This document shows positions 23,501 to 35,000 of a stretch of DNA of 64,000 nucleotides, one piece after another (within the stretch, counting starts at the first letter, position 1; each line of letters starts with the position of its first letter). Source of the DNA: Cordia subcordata (taxonomy: Eukaryota; Streptophyta; Magnoliopsida; Boraginales; Cordiaceae); contig JAPTOF010000003.1 of assembly GCA_028554755.1 (NCBI GenBank), forward strand, positions 8,517,501 through 8,581,500, read 5' to 3'. Position numbers and translations under genes: made by a program. A model generated the notes under the pieces. The model saw only the letters and a list, made by a program, of their open reading frames with translations, did not search any database and was not told the DNA's origin.

Positions 23501-25930
23501 TGACCCTGATTCAGTTCTTAATTCCCTCACACGTGAAGTTAAAGAAGTTGGTCCTGATGGACAGGAGGTAGAGTTTCTTGCACATCAATCTGCAAGGTCA
23601 AGTTTTATCTACTGGTATCAGTGCATTTACAATCTTGTCTTCCCATAGGTGACAAAGGTGGTTCCTGCTATTTCTGAGGAAGTTAAGGATGCTTTGGTGA
23701 AAAATATCAAGAGAAGAATGACGCCTCAACCATTGAAAATTCGAGCAGATATTGAGATGAAATGCTTCCAGTTTGACGGAGTTCTTCATATTAAGGTCTA
23801 GAATCTTTTACCTCATCTTTTATGGAGGAGTGTCTCTTCTATTGATTGTTTTCATATTCTTAAAAGATATTTCTTAGTCGTTGACAGTACGTTGATTGAC
23901 GTTAGCTTTCTTACTGTCTCCACAGGAAGCAATGCGTAAAGCTGAAGCTGCTGGCAATGATGATTGTCCGGTGAAAATTAAACTTGTTGCTCCTCCAGCA
24001 TATGTCCTTAATACACAGACTCTTGATAAGGTTGATACACATTTTGCTTGATATCCTATGAGCCCCATTTAATTGATACCCACTCTCTATCTTTTTCTCT
24101 ATTAGGTGATGTTATATCTGAATGCCTTCTTTGTTCAACATTTGCTTCGGGATGCAACTCATGTCGTCTGACATGTTTTAAATCTTAACCTTTGATCTTT
24201 GCCACGAATGCCTGCTGCACATTGACTCCTAATATATCTGTAGCCTAGTGGTATTGAGTGCTACTCTTCTTAGTTGTCGATGATTTCTAGACCCTGAAGT
24301 GTCTGGTCGCCTATGCACTTAGAGGGTGCTTGGTTTGGGTTTTAAGCTGGTCAGACCTGTTTAAAGGCAATTTAAGTTAGTAAATACGTTTGTTTTATTT
24401 AAAAAAATTGTATTTTTTAAGTAGCTTTAAGTAGAAAATAAAAAACTTCTCACTCCCAACTTTTGCTTTTTTTGGTTTTAAGTACTTTGGAAAGAAACAA
24501 TTTTGACCACATCATTTACTGTGTCTCATCCTTTTTATCTTCACCTTTTTATTTTCATTATTAAACTCTCTTTACTCTTTTATCTCATACTTACCTTTTT
24601 ATATTTATTACTATAGTTTATCTAATAATTGTTATATACTTGTATTATATATGACATAAACTAAATTATTAAATTATAATATGGTCATAATATATTTCTA
24701 AGAAATAAATAAATAACTATATTTATATTGTATTTTAACTTACATTCTATTTTCATGCCCTTAATAATTATTTTAACAATATAAGTTACTTTTCAACATA
24801 CTTCATCCAAACATGGAAATACTTATTTTTATAGTTACAACTTATATTCAAACAAGTAACTACTTAAAGTTGAAAATTAAAAAAAAAAAGTTGCTTAAAA
24901 CTAAAGGTACTTTGAGTAGTCTGTCAATAAGCCTATCCAAAGGCCCTCTTAATCATAGAGCTGTAAGACCTGCAATCTCATATTTAAGTTGCATTACCCA
25001 CCTCTAATGGGGAGGATGCATAGTTTGTTCTATGCTGATTTTTAGACTTAGATGTGTTGCATCATTATAATTGGTTCCTGAGCTTCCTTTTTTTTAATTT
25101 CTTTTTTCTGTCGTAAAACTTTGGGTCTTCCTTAGGAACCATGGCCATCAACCTTTTGTACTGCTATATTTGAGCAAATCCATTTTGCTCAGAAGGTCTA
25201 CCAGCAAGCTAAAATGAACGTTCTGCTTATTTTCGCTACCTATTTTCTTGGTGACTCGTCACTCTCCCATCTTCATGAACTTGTTTGCAGGATTGGTGGT
25301 TGAACTTGTGAATCACCTCCTTAAAACCTTCTCCCATTCGGTCTTTGTTAACAGAATTCAGTTGATAAATTCTTTCTTAGGGGATGACGTTTATCTGACA
25401 CATTGATTGTCCAATTTACTTGAAGTAGGAATGATTGATATTACTTTTTGAGTTATGTTTCTGTTTCAAATTTATGTTTCAGGAGCAAGGTATAGCAGTT
25501 CTTAATAAAGCTATTCAAGCCTGCACCGAGGAAATAGAGCGGCACAAGGGAAAACTTACTGTTAAAGAAGCTCCAAGGGCGGTGAGTATTATTTGCTTTG
25601 GTTAAGCTAATTTTAGATTTCCTCTCAGAGACAAATTCTCTTTTAAATTCTTTCGAGTTTGAAGTGTCTTTGCTCTTTGAGACCTATAAAATCTCTGTGG
25701 CGTGTCATCTTCTTGGCTCTATGTTTGGGGTAAGCCCTTATTGACATTATACATACTTATAATTTTGTCTTATTTAGGTGAGTGAACGGGAGGATAAACT
25801 ACTTGCTGAGCACATGGCTAAGCTAGGCCGTGAAAATGAGGAGGTTAGTGGTGATGAAGACAGTGAAGAGGAGGAAGATACAGGGATGGGAGAAGTTGAT
25901 CTGGATAACTCAACTGGGATAACAGAGTAA
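20501..25930 (+). CDS. EIF2A (eIF2-alpha): Eukaryotic translation initiation factor 2 subunit alpha
   Basis: Seven exons give 343 aa, the usual plant length: 20501-20884, 23338-23394, 23481-23567, 23649-23795, 23926-24030, 25483-25581 and 25778-25930. All junctions are GT-AG and all introns fall between codons. The protein is part of the eIF2 complex that carries initiator Met-tRNA to the small ribosomal subunit in the cytosol. Residues 15-90 form the S1 RNA-binding domain. Ser56 in [13 protein letters not shown] is the conserved site phosphorylated by GCN2. A helical middle domain and an alpha/beta domain (about 190-305) follow, then an acidic tail ([11 protein letters not shown]). The start is the first ATG, in a good context after a GC-rich leader with telo-boxes. 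Intron 1 is 2.45 kb; intron 5 holds a MITE. The gene looks intact. Reading on into intron 1 would stop after one codon. Confidence 0.96.
22975..23048. repeat. Exact 37-bp tandem duplication in eIF2-alpha intron 1
   Basis: CTTCACAGTGCTTAATTAAA begins both 37-bp units (22975-23011 and 23012-23048), which look identical. It is probably a recent slippage or repair duplication. Confidence 0.95.
24322..24948. mobile_element. Tourist-like MITE (PIF/Harbinger type), copy 2, in intron 5
   Basis: A 627-bp element flanked by TTA on both sides (24319-24321 and 24949-24951). Termini are GAGGGTGCTTGG and CCAAAGGCCCTC. The interior matches the copy at 12115-12586, with about 150 bp of extra T/A-rich sequence in the middle. 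It lies wholly inside the intron, so it does not alter the protein. Confidence 0.85.
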
Positions 25931-26458
25931 AGTTTGGATGTTATTTTCGGAATATACTATTTTCAGATAGTTCTGTTTCTCCCTTGCCGCTCCCTTTTCC
26001 ATCATGTCAATTGAGTGGGTCTGTAAACCAACTGTAACATAGTTGTATTCACTGAGCTAACCTTCTCCGATGCGCCAAGCAGTTTTGCAGCATTATTATT
26101 GTACAATTTATATATTGTCTATATATTATATAAAGTAATGTTATTGTTTTATTTAGTTATGCCAAAGTCGCGTTGTCATAGCTTTTCTTTTCTCCCCAAG
26201 ACTGCCTTTATGAAAATAAAATAATTTAATTTTCAAATCCTTTTTTATGATAAATTATATATATGGTTGTTTCTATATGAAAGTATATCTAATCAATTTT
26301 TTAAATTCAATTGACTATTATGAAATTATATATAGGATAAACCAATAATATAAAATTGATTGCCTCTAAATTTGTGATAAATTGAATACAATAAAATGAT
26401 ACCTTTTTATTAGTTGTATTTTAATCAAAAGAATTAAAAGAAATGTTGAAAAGAAAAA
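25931..26458 (+). other. 3' flank of the eIF2-alpha gene
   Basis: The first 200 bases are the likely 3' untranslated region. T/A-rich stretches near 26100-26230 could hold the polyadenylation signals. No other gene was seen. Confidence 0.5.
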
Positions 26459-27518
26459 TGGTAAAATGCATTAAGACACCTTGTGGTTCATCAAAAGTGC
26501 ATTGAATTTTCGTGGTGTAGAAAGTCTCTCGTAACCTCCAATGGTTTACAAAAGTATATAAATTATCTTACCGTTAAAAAATTCGTTATTTTTAACCATG
26601 ATTATTTAAATTTATCCAAATTGCCCTTTTCTCTTTTACAAAAGTAATGTTGCTAAAATGATTTAAACTTTCAACTTCAAATTAAAAAACAACAAATACT
26701 TTAACTTATACATAATTTATATTTTAACTTAATTTTAGATTAATTTATATTTAGAATATATAATAATAAAATAATATATTTACTTTGTCAGATCTTATTA
26801 AATACAACAATGTACAAACCTAATTCACGTGAGTGGTGCACATAATCACCCCTACAAGGCTCAAACAATTAATTTATTGTAAACATATCCTGACCCTAAT
26901 CATTAATTAGCATGGAAAATTGACCTTTTTTTTTTGCGAATTAGAAAATTGAGCATCTTAATTATTAATTTAATCTTGAATGTTGTTTAATTATTGTGAT
27001 CCTCAATGCTTATGGGAATTAGCATGGATGATGACCATCATCATAACCCATTACTTAGTTACTCTCTAATACTCGTACAAAATGTTGCTATATTATATAA
27101 GCTAAACTACTTGTTGAGCATACAGAGGGGGAAGAAAGACAAAAACATATACAGTTGGCAATTGTGAAAGCTACTCAAATATGTTATGCAAAAAAAGCTT
27201 ACTCAAATTGTACCATTATAATATAAATCATCTTAAAATTAAGTTAAAACATAAATTGTGTATACCTTAGTTGGTTAGAATATTTGTTGTTTTAATTTAA
27301 GGTTGAGGGTTCAAACTTTTTTGTTAGTAACATTGCTTTTGTAAAAGAGAAAAGGGCAATTTGGGTAAATCCCAATATTCATGGTTAAAAATAACGAATT
27401 TTTTAACTACAAGGGTTTTAATGCATTTTTATAGACTATAAATGGGATTCTAAAAGACTTTTTAGACAAAAAAAGGGTTCGATGTACTTTTGATGAAATG
27501 ATCTAATGCATTTTACCC
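26459..27518. mobile_element. Mutator-type foldback element with long inverted repeats
   Basis: Perfect 9-bp target duplications (AAAGAAAAA at 26450-26458 and 27519-27527) flank the element. The termini are TGGTAAAATGCATTA and its inverse ending TAATGCATTTTACCC. The inverted repeats run about 310 bp inwards and include the block TTTACAAAAG near a CCCTTTTCTC stretch on both arms. No transposase is present, so it is non-autonomous; 9-bp duplications and long arms point to the Mutator superfamily. Confidence 0.85.
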
Positions 27519-27527
27519 AAAGAAAAA

Positions 27528-27946
27528 AGAAAACCGTCCATTTGGAAATTTGTATATCCAATTTAATATTTCAATTCTTTTGAACCTTTGGTGGAAAACA
27601 GGAGAATCGAAAGAAAAATTGGTTTTGATTGTCCCATTTGAAATTTGTACTTGGTCCTTTTCCATTGATATGATTTTAATCATTGACAAAATAAAAGTGT
27701 CAATTAATTTGTTGATGAAAGCACTATGGGCTCTCAAGATCGTGACGGAAATGAGGCTCACTGGATGGATACTGAGACTTTAAACGCTATGGAAGGCGGT
27801 TCGGTTGATCCTCCTCCGGGCTTGCATTCTCCCACATCCACATAGTTTCCTTTGTTCCTTATTGTGTTTCTTTCTTTTCTATTTCTTGTATTGATCTCCA
27901 ATTTGCTTTGAATTGTACTTTTATATATGCTTGGAATATTGGAAAT
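27528..27946 (+). other. Intergenic sequence with one short coding-like stretch
   Basis: Ordinary AT-rich sequence until 27700, then a GC-richer frame (27726-27845, see its own entry), then T-rich sequence up to the Copia-3 target duplication (TGGAA, 27942-27946). Confidence 0.4.
27726..27845 (+). CDS. Short open frame of 39 residues, unrecognised
   Basis: ATG to TAG, beginning MGSQDRDGNEAHWMDTE and ending PPPGLHSPTST. Composition differs from the AT-rich surroundings: it is acidic at the start and proline-rich at the end, and a pyrimidine-rich stretch follows. It could be the last exon of a gene now cut by transposons, or chance. No domain was recognised. Confidence 0.2.
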   Translation: MGSQDRDGNEAHWMDTETLNAMEGGSVDPPPGLHSPTST

Positions 27947-28365
27947 TTTCTCTTTAAAATGGGTTACTGTTAATTATTTTTAGTTTTATAAAATAGGTGG
28001 AATATCACGTTTACAAGTTGAGCTTTGTGATCATATTAGTTTTAGCCTACTTCATAAATTCATAAGGTTCTTTTGTGTGTAAGCCCATATATTTTGATAA
28101 ATCTTTTTATCGGTAAAATTGTCAGAATTTATTATAAATAGGGTTAGGTCCCCTCTCCTACCCTTATCCCTGACAATTTGTTCCCCATAGATATCTGTTA
28201 ATATTGAGTAGAGCACGAAAAGAAAGATTTAGGCCTAGACTGGATAACAGTTACTTCTTCAACAATTTTAATAATGGCTCAGACAGGTATGTGCTTTTAC
28301 TATCAATTATGTCTTTGAATTTATTCTTGTAAATTTACATATTCGATCCTTATATTGCGCTTACA
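27947..28365 (+). repeat. Copia-3 5' LTR
   Basis: Begins TATTGGAAATTTTCTC and ends GCGCTTACA. It is colinear with 44116-44544, with scattered substitutions. Contains TTATAAATAGGG (about 28133), a likely TATA box. Confidence 0.85.
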
Positions 28366-28367
28366 TA

Positions 28368-28380
28368 TGATATTAGATCC
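28368..28380 (+). promoter_or_regulatory. Copia-3 primer-binding site, decayed
   Basis: TGATATTAGATCC, two bases after the LTR, matches 10 of 13 positions of the usual plant Copia primer site TGGTATCAGAGCC, which is complementary to initiator Met-tRNA. Confidence 0.6.
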
Positions 28381-28595
28381 AATTATATATGGATTTACAT
28401 GTATTTATCTATTAAAAAAATCAAAATACTTGTTTGAGTATATAAACTACGAAAGTTATTGATGATTGTTTATGTGATTATTAAATTTTATTTTATAAAA
28501 TTCACTGGGGGCTTTGATAGAACTCTCTCTGCAATATATGGTGCTCTTTTGTTAATTTTATTACATAATTCATTTTTAATATGTATATATACATA

Positions 28596-29875
28596 TGTGG
28601 GTGCGAATATATTAAGAAGGGGGGGTGAATTAAGATATAAGTACTAATTTTTTTAAAAAAAAATTCACAGAAAATTTATAATTTCTAACAATCAATATAT
28701 CAAATACAATGTAATCAAAATAAGCAAGTATAAAAAAGGAAGTATAAGGAGAGGAGAAACAAACGATTTAAGGTGGTTCGGCCAAGCCTACGTCCACCGT
28801 CCAAGGATGCTCCCCTTAGGACTTAAAAAATTCCACTAAGATGCTTCTTCAAATCTTGGTGAAGCACAAACCAAGTTCTTACAATCTCTTTGAAGCCCAA
28901 CTTCAAAGAACCCAAGAGATTTACTCTTTAGGATTTTCCCACACTTTACAAGCTCTAAAGAATAAATCTTACAAAGTTTATAAATCTCAAAGTGTGTATA
29001 CTCTCAAGAATTAAGAGAAAATTGAATCTGAAATTTTCTTCAAGAAGAAGATGAATAAGCTCTTGAAAGCTCAAATATATTACAAGAATGGCTCAAAGAT
29101 GGATTGTATGATGATAAACACTTTAGCACACTTCAATTGATGTTTAGAAAGTGTATTAAATGAGTATTTAAAGAGATTTGGGGGTTAGGGTTTATGGTAA
29201 GTGAAGAAGGAGTGATTTTCTCAGCAGAATGGTAATAAATGGCTAGTGCATTTATTACAGCACCCGTTCAGCCGGTCGACTGGCTGGGTCGTCCAGCTAA
29301 CCCTTTTCCTTCTCTAACTAGGCCGGACACCTTAGCTGGTCGATCGGCTAGGGGGTCCGGCTTTTTTCTTCACCTCTTTGTTTTGGCCGGGCGACCCACC
29401 ACGGTCAGTCGGTCGGCCAGCTAGGGGGTCCGGCCACTTCAGAATGTGAAGTAAAGCCAGATTTTTACAAAGATCATTTTAAATGCAATTTTCACAACTC
29501 CAAATCATTTTGAATAATTTTGTAAACACATGTTGTGAATTGAAACACCCCAAAAACTCATTTTATCTCTATGTGTGCATTCAAATACATTTGTGCATAT
29601 GTTATTTCAAATGTGCAAGACTTGAAAATTTTTGCTATAACTAAGAAAAAGATTTTGAGCCAAGTCCACACAATAATGTCCGGTACCCCTTATGACTTCT
29701 CTTCTCCTCCTTATGCCTTCTCTCCTTCTCTTTCTTCAAGTAATGCTTTTTTGCACATTTTCTCCGATCTTTCATAAGCTTCAACTAGACATTATCTCAT
29801 TTTCACAAGAAGCTATTTAGTAAAATAATGCATATATTTTCATCATCAAAATCAATAATAAATATTTAGCTAATG
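28596..29875 (-). repeat. Sire-1 3' LTR
   Basis: Starts TGTGGGTGCGAATAT, as does the 5' LTR at 37036. Its far end reads TTTAGCTAATG where the partner has TTTAGCTAACA. The segment 29265-29445 is a cluster of GGTCGACYGGC-like palindromic words. Confidence 0.88.
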
Positions 29876-29890
29876 ATCTCCCCCTTTTTG
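29876..29890 (-). promoter_or_regulatory. Sire-1 polypurine tract next to the 3' LTR
   Basis: On the minus strand this reads CAAAAAGGGGGAGAT, directly before the 3' LTR. It is the expected primer for plus-strand DNA synthesis. Confidence 0.75.
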
Positions 29891-30052
29891 ATGATGACAA
29901 AATTTTAAGATATGAGACAAAAGTACTACCCCTTAATATATGTATTCCTTTAAAAAGTGAATTTTTGGGAAAATGCAAATTTAAACTCATTTGCAAAGAC
30001 GTGCAAATAGCCATATTCAAACAAGTAAACATATCAATAGCCAACAAGGTAT

Positions 30053-30170
30053 AAGTATACCATTCACCAAAGCATATATCACTAAAGCATAAATACCACA
30101 CCATACTTTTATAAGTATACCATTCACCAAAGCATAAACACCACACCATACTTCTCCCCCTTTGGCATCA
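30053..30170 (-). repeat. Second polypurine-like tract and duplicated segment in Sire-1
   Basis: Another tract (minus strand CCAAAGGGGGAGAAG, near 30152-30166) lies about 270 bases inside the first. Next to it, a segment containing ATACCATTCACCAAAGCAT occurs twice (from about 30057 and 30117). Multiplied polypurine tracts have been reported as a Sirevirus feature. Confidence 0.6.
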
Positions 30171-30306
30171 TCAAATTCAATATAAAGGCAAGAGAAGAAA
30201 TGTATAAAAGAAATAACTTGTTAACCAAAGTCAAGAATGTAAAAGTCAACTAAAGCTAAAAATTATTTTCAAGTGAAATGAAAAATGTTTTTCTAAAAGA
30301 AGAAAA

Positions 30307-31762
30307 TTAGGGTGCGCGACCATGGTGATCCTTGAAGTATTCCCTCATGTCTGATCTCATAGAAGCCACTTCTGAATCAATATGTTGCCTCCAAGCAGTG
30401 AGCTCGTCCCATTGGCTTGTCATGGTAGCCCTTATTTCGTCCATACCAATGTTTAATGCCTGCAACTGGGACAGAATCTGAGCCATCATAGAAGGGTCTT
30501 CCTGTTGACCCATCGAACTAGAACCAGCACCACGACGAAGTTCTCTTCGGCGTTGCTCATCAATGTGTACTTGTTCCCTAGATTCTCTCATTACTCGCCT
30601 AAGAGTTGCTTCCTTAGTATTTTCCTCTTCTTCAAAGGTACTAACAACAGTGGGTGTTATTCCTGGTATGCCTATGTCGGGATTACCCTCAATTTTCGGC
30701 CCTTCATCTTCTTCAAAGGTGATGTCTACCCCGCCAAGTATATCATCAAGGTTTTGTGCGGTAGTGCCAAAGACAGGGTCGGTGAAAGTAGTGCCCTTCT
30801 TAGTCCTATTCCTAATTGTAGTTTGAGTGCTTTGGGGCAAACTTTTAAAGGTATCTCTATTTATGGGCTCCATATTGTACCAGTAAATGCCCATGAAGTT
30901 CATATACAACATATCAAAATTCCAGGCAAACTCTCTATATGGAATATCTGAAGATATGTTGAAATGAGAGAAAATATGCATTAAGGCCATACCATAACCA
31001 GGAGTGGTCGTTTTTCCTCCACCCTTTCCACTAATATGTAACATATGTTGAAGGATTAAGAAAGGCAGAGCTATCTCCTTTTTCTCCCTAAGGCTATAAT
31101 ATATATATATAAGCATCCATGACTGGAATTTTTCCATCATTGATATTTCTAGGGAGAATAACTTCACTCATGATTTTAAGAGCAAGTCTTGTATTAACAT
31201 CAACATCTTTCAACAGTGGAAGAATTAAATTTGGATCCTTAGGTCCTACTTTCTCCCACATATATTTTATGACTTCGCCCGGGGTGTCAGTTCCCTTAAT
31301 TCCTTCTGGCTATCCTTGACTATTATAGTGGCCGTCCCCATCAATAGGTATATTAAATATTTCATGTAAGGTTTCCTCCTTAAGCACAAAATTTACCCCA
31401 CAGATGGTAGATGATAATTCAAGATTTGGACTTCTACGATGTACTTCAAGATTTTCATAAAATTCAACAACTAACTTATCTTGCACATCACAATGGAGAT
31501 GTAGGAACGTAGACCATCTATTAAATAACGGCAAGATATCGGTGCCAACAAAGTCAGAGTCCACGATATATTTACCGTATAAAATTGAGTGCTTGCCTTG
31601 AATCTTGGATACCGGAGGTGGTGGTGGTGGTGGAGATTGTGTTCTTGGCCTCTTTCCTTTTTTTTCACGAGCTTGACTTTTTCTTTTTGGATTCACCATA
31701 ATTTTGCGTTGTTTTTGCAAAATTAATTGGTAAAAACTTGGTTTTTTGAAGTGGGTAAGCAA
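30307..31762 (-). pseudogene. Sire-1 third ORF (plant transposon protein-like, env position)
   Basis: Starts at about 31762 or the inner methionine MVNPKRKSQAREKK, runs on the minus strand, meets a TAG at 31310-31312, changes frame in a TA run near 31100, and ends at 30307. The first part has a basic stretch, a run of seven prolines, then a domain with FYENLEVH, STICGVNFVL and ETLHEIFNIP. These blocks resemble the Pfam family 'putative plant transposon protein' and ORFs placed after pol in Sireviruses, sometimes called env-like. The last 100 residues look helical (SQLQALNIGMDEI). No signal peptide or clear membrane span was seen, so an envelope role is not supported. The function is unknown. 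Confidence 0.65.
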
Positions 31763-32097
31763 ATTATAGGAAGAATTTTGGAAGAAAACGGTTGAAGATT
31801 GAAGAGTTTGAGATGGGTTTTGGAGAAATTTTGCTAGGGTTTAGAGAATTTGAATGAATGTAGTGAATTTGGGGTGAAAACCCCCAAATTTTAACCCTGT
31901 CCGCATTCAGTCGGTTGACCGGCTAGTTGCGGGGGGCCGACCGGCCGGCCGGATCAGAGAGCATATTAAAAAGTTGTGTTTTAGCCGGACGCCTAAAGCC
32001 TTAGTCGGTCGACCGGCTTGGTCGGCCGGCTGGGTCAGAAGGTGCACACATTTCTTATTTTTCATACCCAAGCCACATAAACACATATATATGCCAT
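31763..32097 (-). other. Spacer between Sire-1 pol and third ORF
   Basis: Non-coding. Between 31905 and 32035 it contains several CCGGCCGGCC and GGTCGACCGGC words of the same kind as in the LTRs. Confidence 0.6.
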
Positions 32098-35000
32098 TTA
32101 ACCACATTTTATCATTCCAATTTCTCTCCTAATCTTGCAAAATTGATCCTCATGCAAAGGTTTGGTAAAAATATCAACAACTTGATGCAAAGTATCAACA
32201 AATTCAAGTATTATATCACCTTTTTGTACATGATCTCTAATGAAATGGTGCCTAATCTCGATATGCTTAGTTCTTGAATGTTGAATTGGATTTTTAGTGA
32301 GATTAATTACACTAGTATTGTCACAATATATAGGAACATGACCATACTTCAATCCATAATCAAGTAAATTTTGTTTCATCCACAAAATTTGAGCCACACA
32401 ACTACTAGCTGCAATATATTCAGCTTCGGTAGTAGAAATAGCAACACTATTTTGTTTCCTACAAGACCAAGATTCTAAGGAATGTCCTAAGAATTGGCAT
32501 GTTCCACTAGTGCTCTTACGATCTATTTTGCAACCAGCATAGTCAGCATTAGAAAAATCACATAGATCAAATGACGTTCCTTTTGCATACCAAAGCCCTA
32601 GATCAATTGTTCCTTTAAGATATCTAATTATTCTTTTTACAGCTGTTAAGTGAGTTTCCTTAGGATTAGATTGAAATCTAGCACATAAGCACACTGCAAA
32701 CATGATATCAGGTCTAGAGACAGTTAAATACAATAGGCTACCGGTCATACCTCTATATTTCTTCTCGTCTACTGATTTACCCTTCTCATCCTTGTCCAGT
32801 TTTGTTGAAGGGCTCATGGGAGTTCCAATCTCCTTTGCATCTTCAAGTCCAAATTTCTTGATAATTTCCTTGGTGTATTTGGCTTGATTTATGAAGATCC
32901 CTTCTTTTGCTTGTTTGATTTGTAGTCTAAGGAAGAAGGTAATTCTCCCATCATGCTCATCTCGAACTCCTTGTGCATACACTTTGAAAAATTCTCACAT
33001 AAAGAAATATTAGTAGCACCAAAAATTATATCATCCACATAGATTTGGACAAGTAGAATGTCATTGTCTTTTCCTTTAATAAATAGGGTTGAATCAAGTT
33101 TTCCTCTTTCAAAATTGTTTTCTACCAGAAATCCATTAAGTCTTTCATACCAAGCTCTAGGAGCTTGCTTTAAACCATATAATGCCTTTTCTAGTTTAAA
33201 AACATGTTTAGGAAAGCAAGAATCTTCAAAACCGGAGAGTCATTCAACATAAACTTCTTCTTCAATGAATCCATTTAAAAATGCACTTTTCACATCCATT
33301 TGATAAAGCTTGAAGTCTATGTGACATGCAAATGCAAGTAACATACGAATGAATTCAAGTCTAGCTACAGGAGCATAGGTTTCATCGTAATCAATTCCTT
33401 CTTTTTGATTGTATCCTTGTGCAACTAATCTAGCCTTATTTCTAGTCACTATTCCAGCTTCATCTAGTTTGTTTCTGAATACCCATTTAGTTCCTATTAC
33501 CGGTCTATCTTTAGGCCTTTCAACTAGCTTCCATACTTTATTTGTCTCAAATTGATTAAGTTCTTCTTGCATGGCAATTATCCAATTTTTATCCAATTTT
33601 CATCAAGTAGAGCTTCTTTTACATTTTTGGGTTCTATATGAGAGATAAATGCATGATGCTCACAAAAAGTACTAAGATCACGCCTAGTTCTTACACCTTC
33701 ATTTGGATCACCGAGAATGAGATCTTGAAGACGGTTTCTACGAACTTCCAACTTTTTGGTAGGTCTTCATGAGGTTCTTTTGTTTCTGCATGTTTGTTTG
33801 AGCATTGTTTGATATCCTCATTTGCTTGAGACCTCTTTTCTTCTTCTTCTTGCTTTGTTGGTTTTTCTTTGTCTTTTGGAGTTGAATCTTCAAGCGTTGT
33901 CTTTTCCAAGAGATAACCTACATCATCAATTTCCTTTCTCGTCTCAAATGGATTAGTCTCATCAAATGTAACATGTATTGACTCTTCCACAACAAGAGTT
34001 CTTTGATTATATACCCTATATGCTTTGCTCTTTGTGGAATAACCTAAGAATATTCCTTCATCAGATTTAGCATCAAATTTTCTTAAGTGGTCCTTAGTAT
34101 TTAGGATAAAGCATTTACAACCAAATACCTTGAAGTATGATATTTTAGGTGTTTTGCCATGCCATAGTTCATATGGAGTTTTGTTTAGGATAGGTCTAAT
34201 CAATACTCTATTTTGCACATAGCATGCAGTATTTATGGTTTCACTCCAAAAATACGTTGGCAAGTTGTGTTCTTTTAGCATAGTTCTTACCATTTCTTGT
34301 AATGCACGATTCTTTCTCTCTACTACCCTATTTTGTTGAGGAGTACGAAGGGTCGAAAAGTTATGCTCAATGCCATGTTCATCATAAAAGTTCATGAAAA
34401 GGGTATTCACATATTCAGTGCCATTATCACTATGATGCAAGTTATAAAATAGCCTTTCTCATTTTGCACTTTTCTACACAATCTTGCAAATTCATTGAAG
34501 GCATCATTTTTATGTGCAAGAAACATGACTCGTGTAAATCTAGTGTAATCATCAACTACAACAAATGTATACCTAGATCCTCCTAAGTTTGCCACATCAA
34601 TAGGTCCAAACAAATCCATATGTAATAGTTGTAATGCTCTATTTTTTGAATTTATTTAAGGATTTGAAGGATGTCTTTTGTTGTTTTTCTAATTGGCAAG
34701 CATCACAAATTTTATCTTTTTCAAATTTTAGCTTTGGTAGGTCTCTAACTAGATCATGCTTTGACAAATCATTCAATAAGCTCACGCTAGTATGTCCTAA
34801 TCTTCTATGGCATGACCAAGCATTATCATGCACAACGGATAAACATTTAACACGTTGACATGTAAGTTGATCAATTTCAACAGTGTAAACATTTTCATTC
34901 TCTGAGTTACAAACAACACATTATCATTTCCACATTCATACATAAGGCATTTAGAAGATTGAAAAACAACTTTATGACTTTTGTCACATAATTGGATAAT

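Noticed and set aside
30505..30951. Plus-strand frame of 148 codons over the Sire-1 third ORF
   Set aside because: It is antisense to a better-supported minus-strand frame with family pattern.
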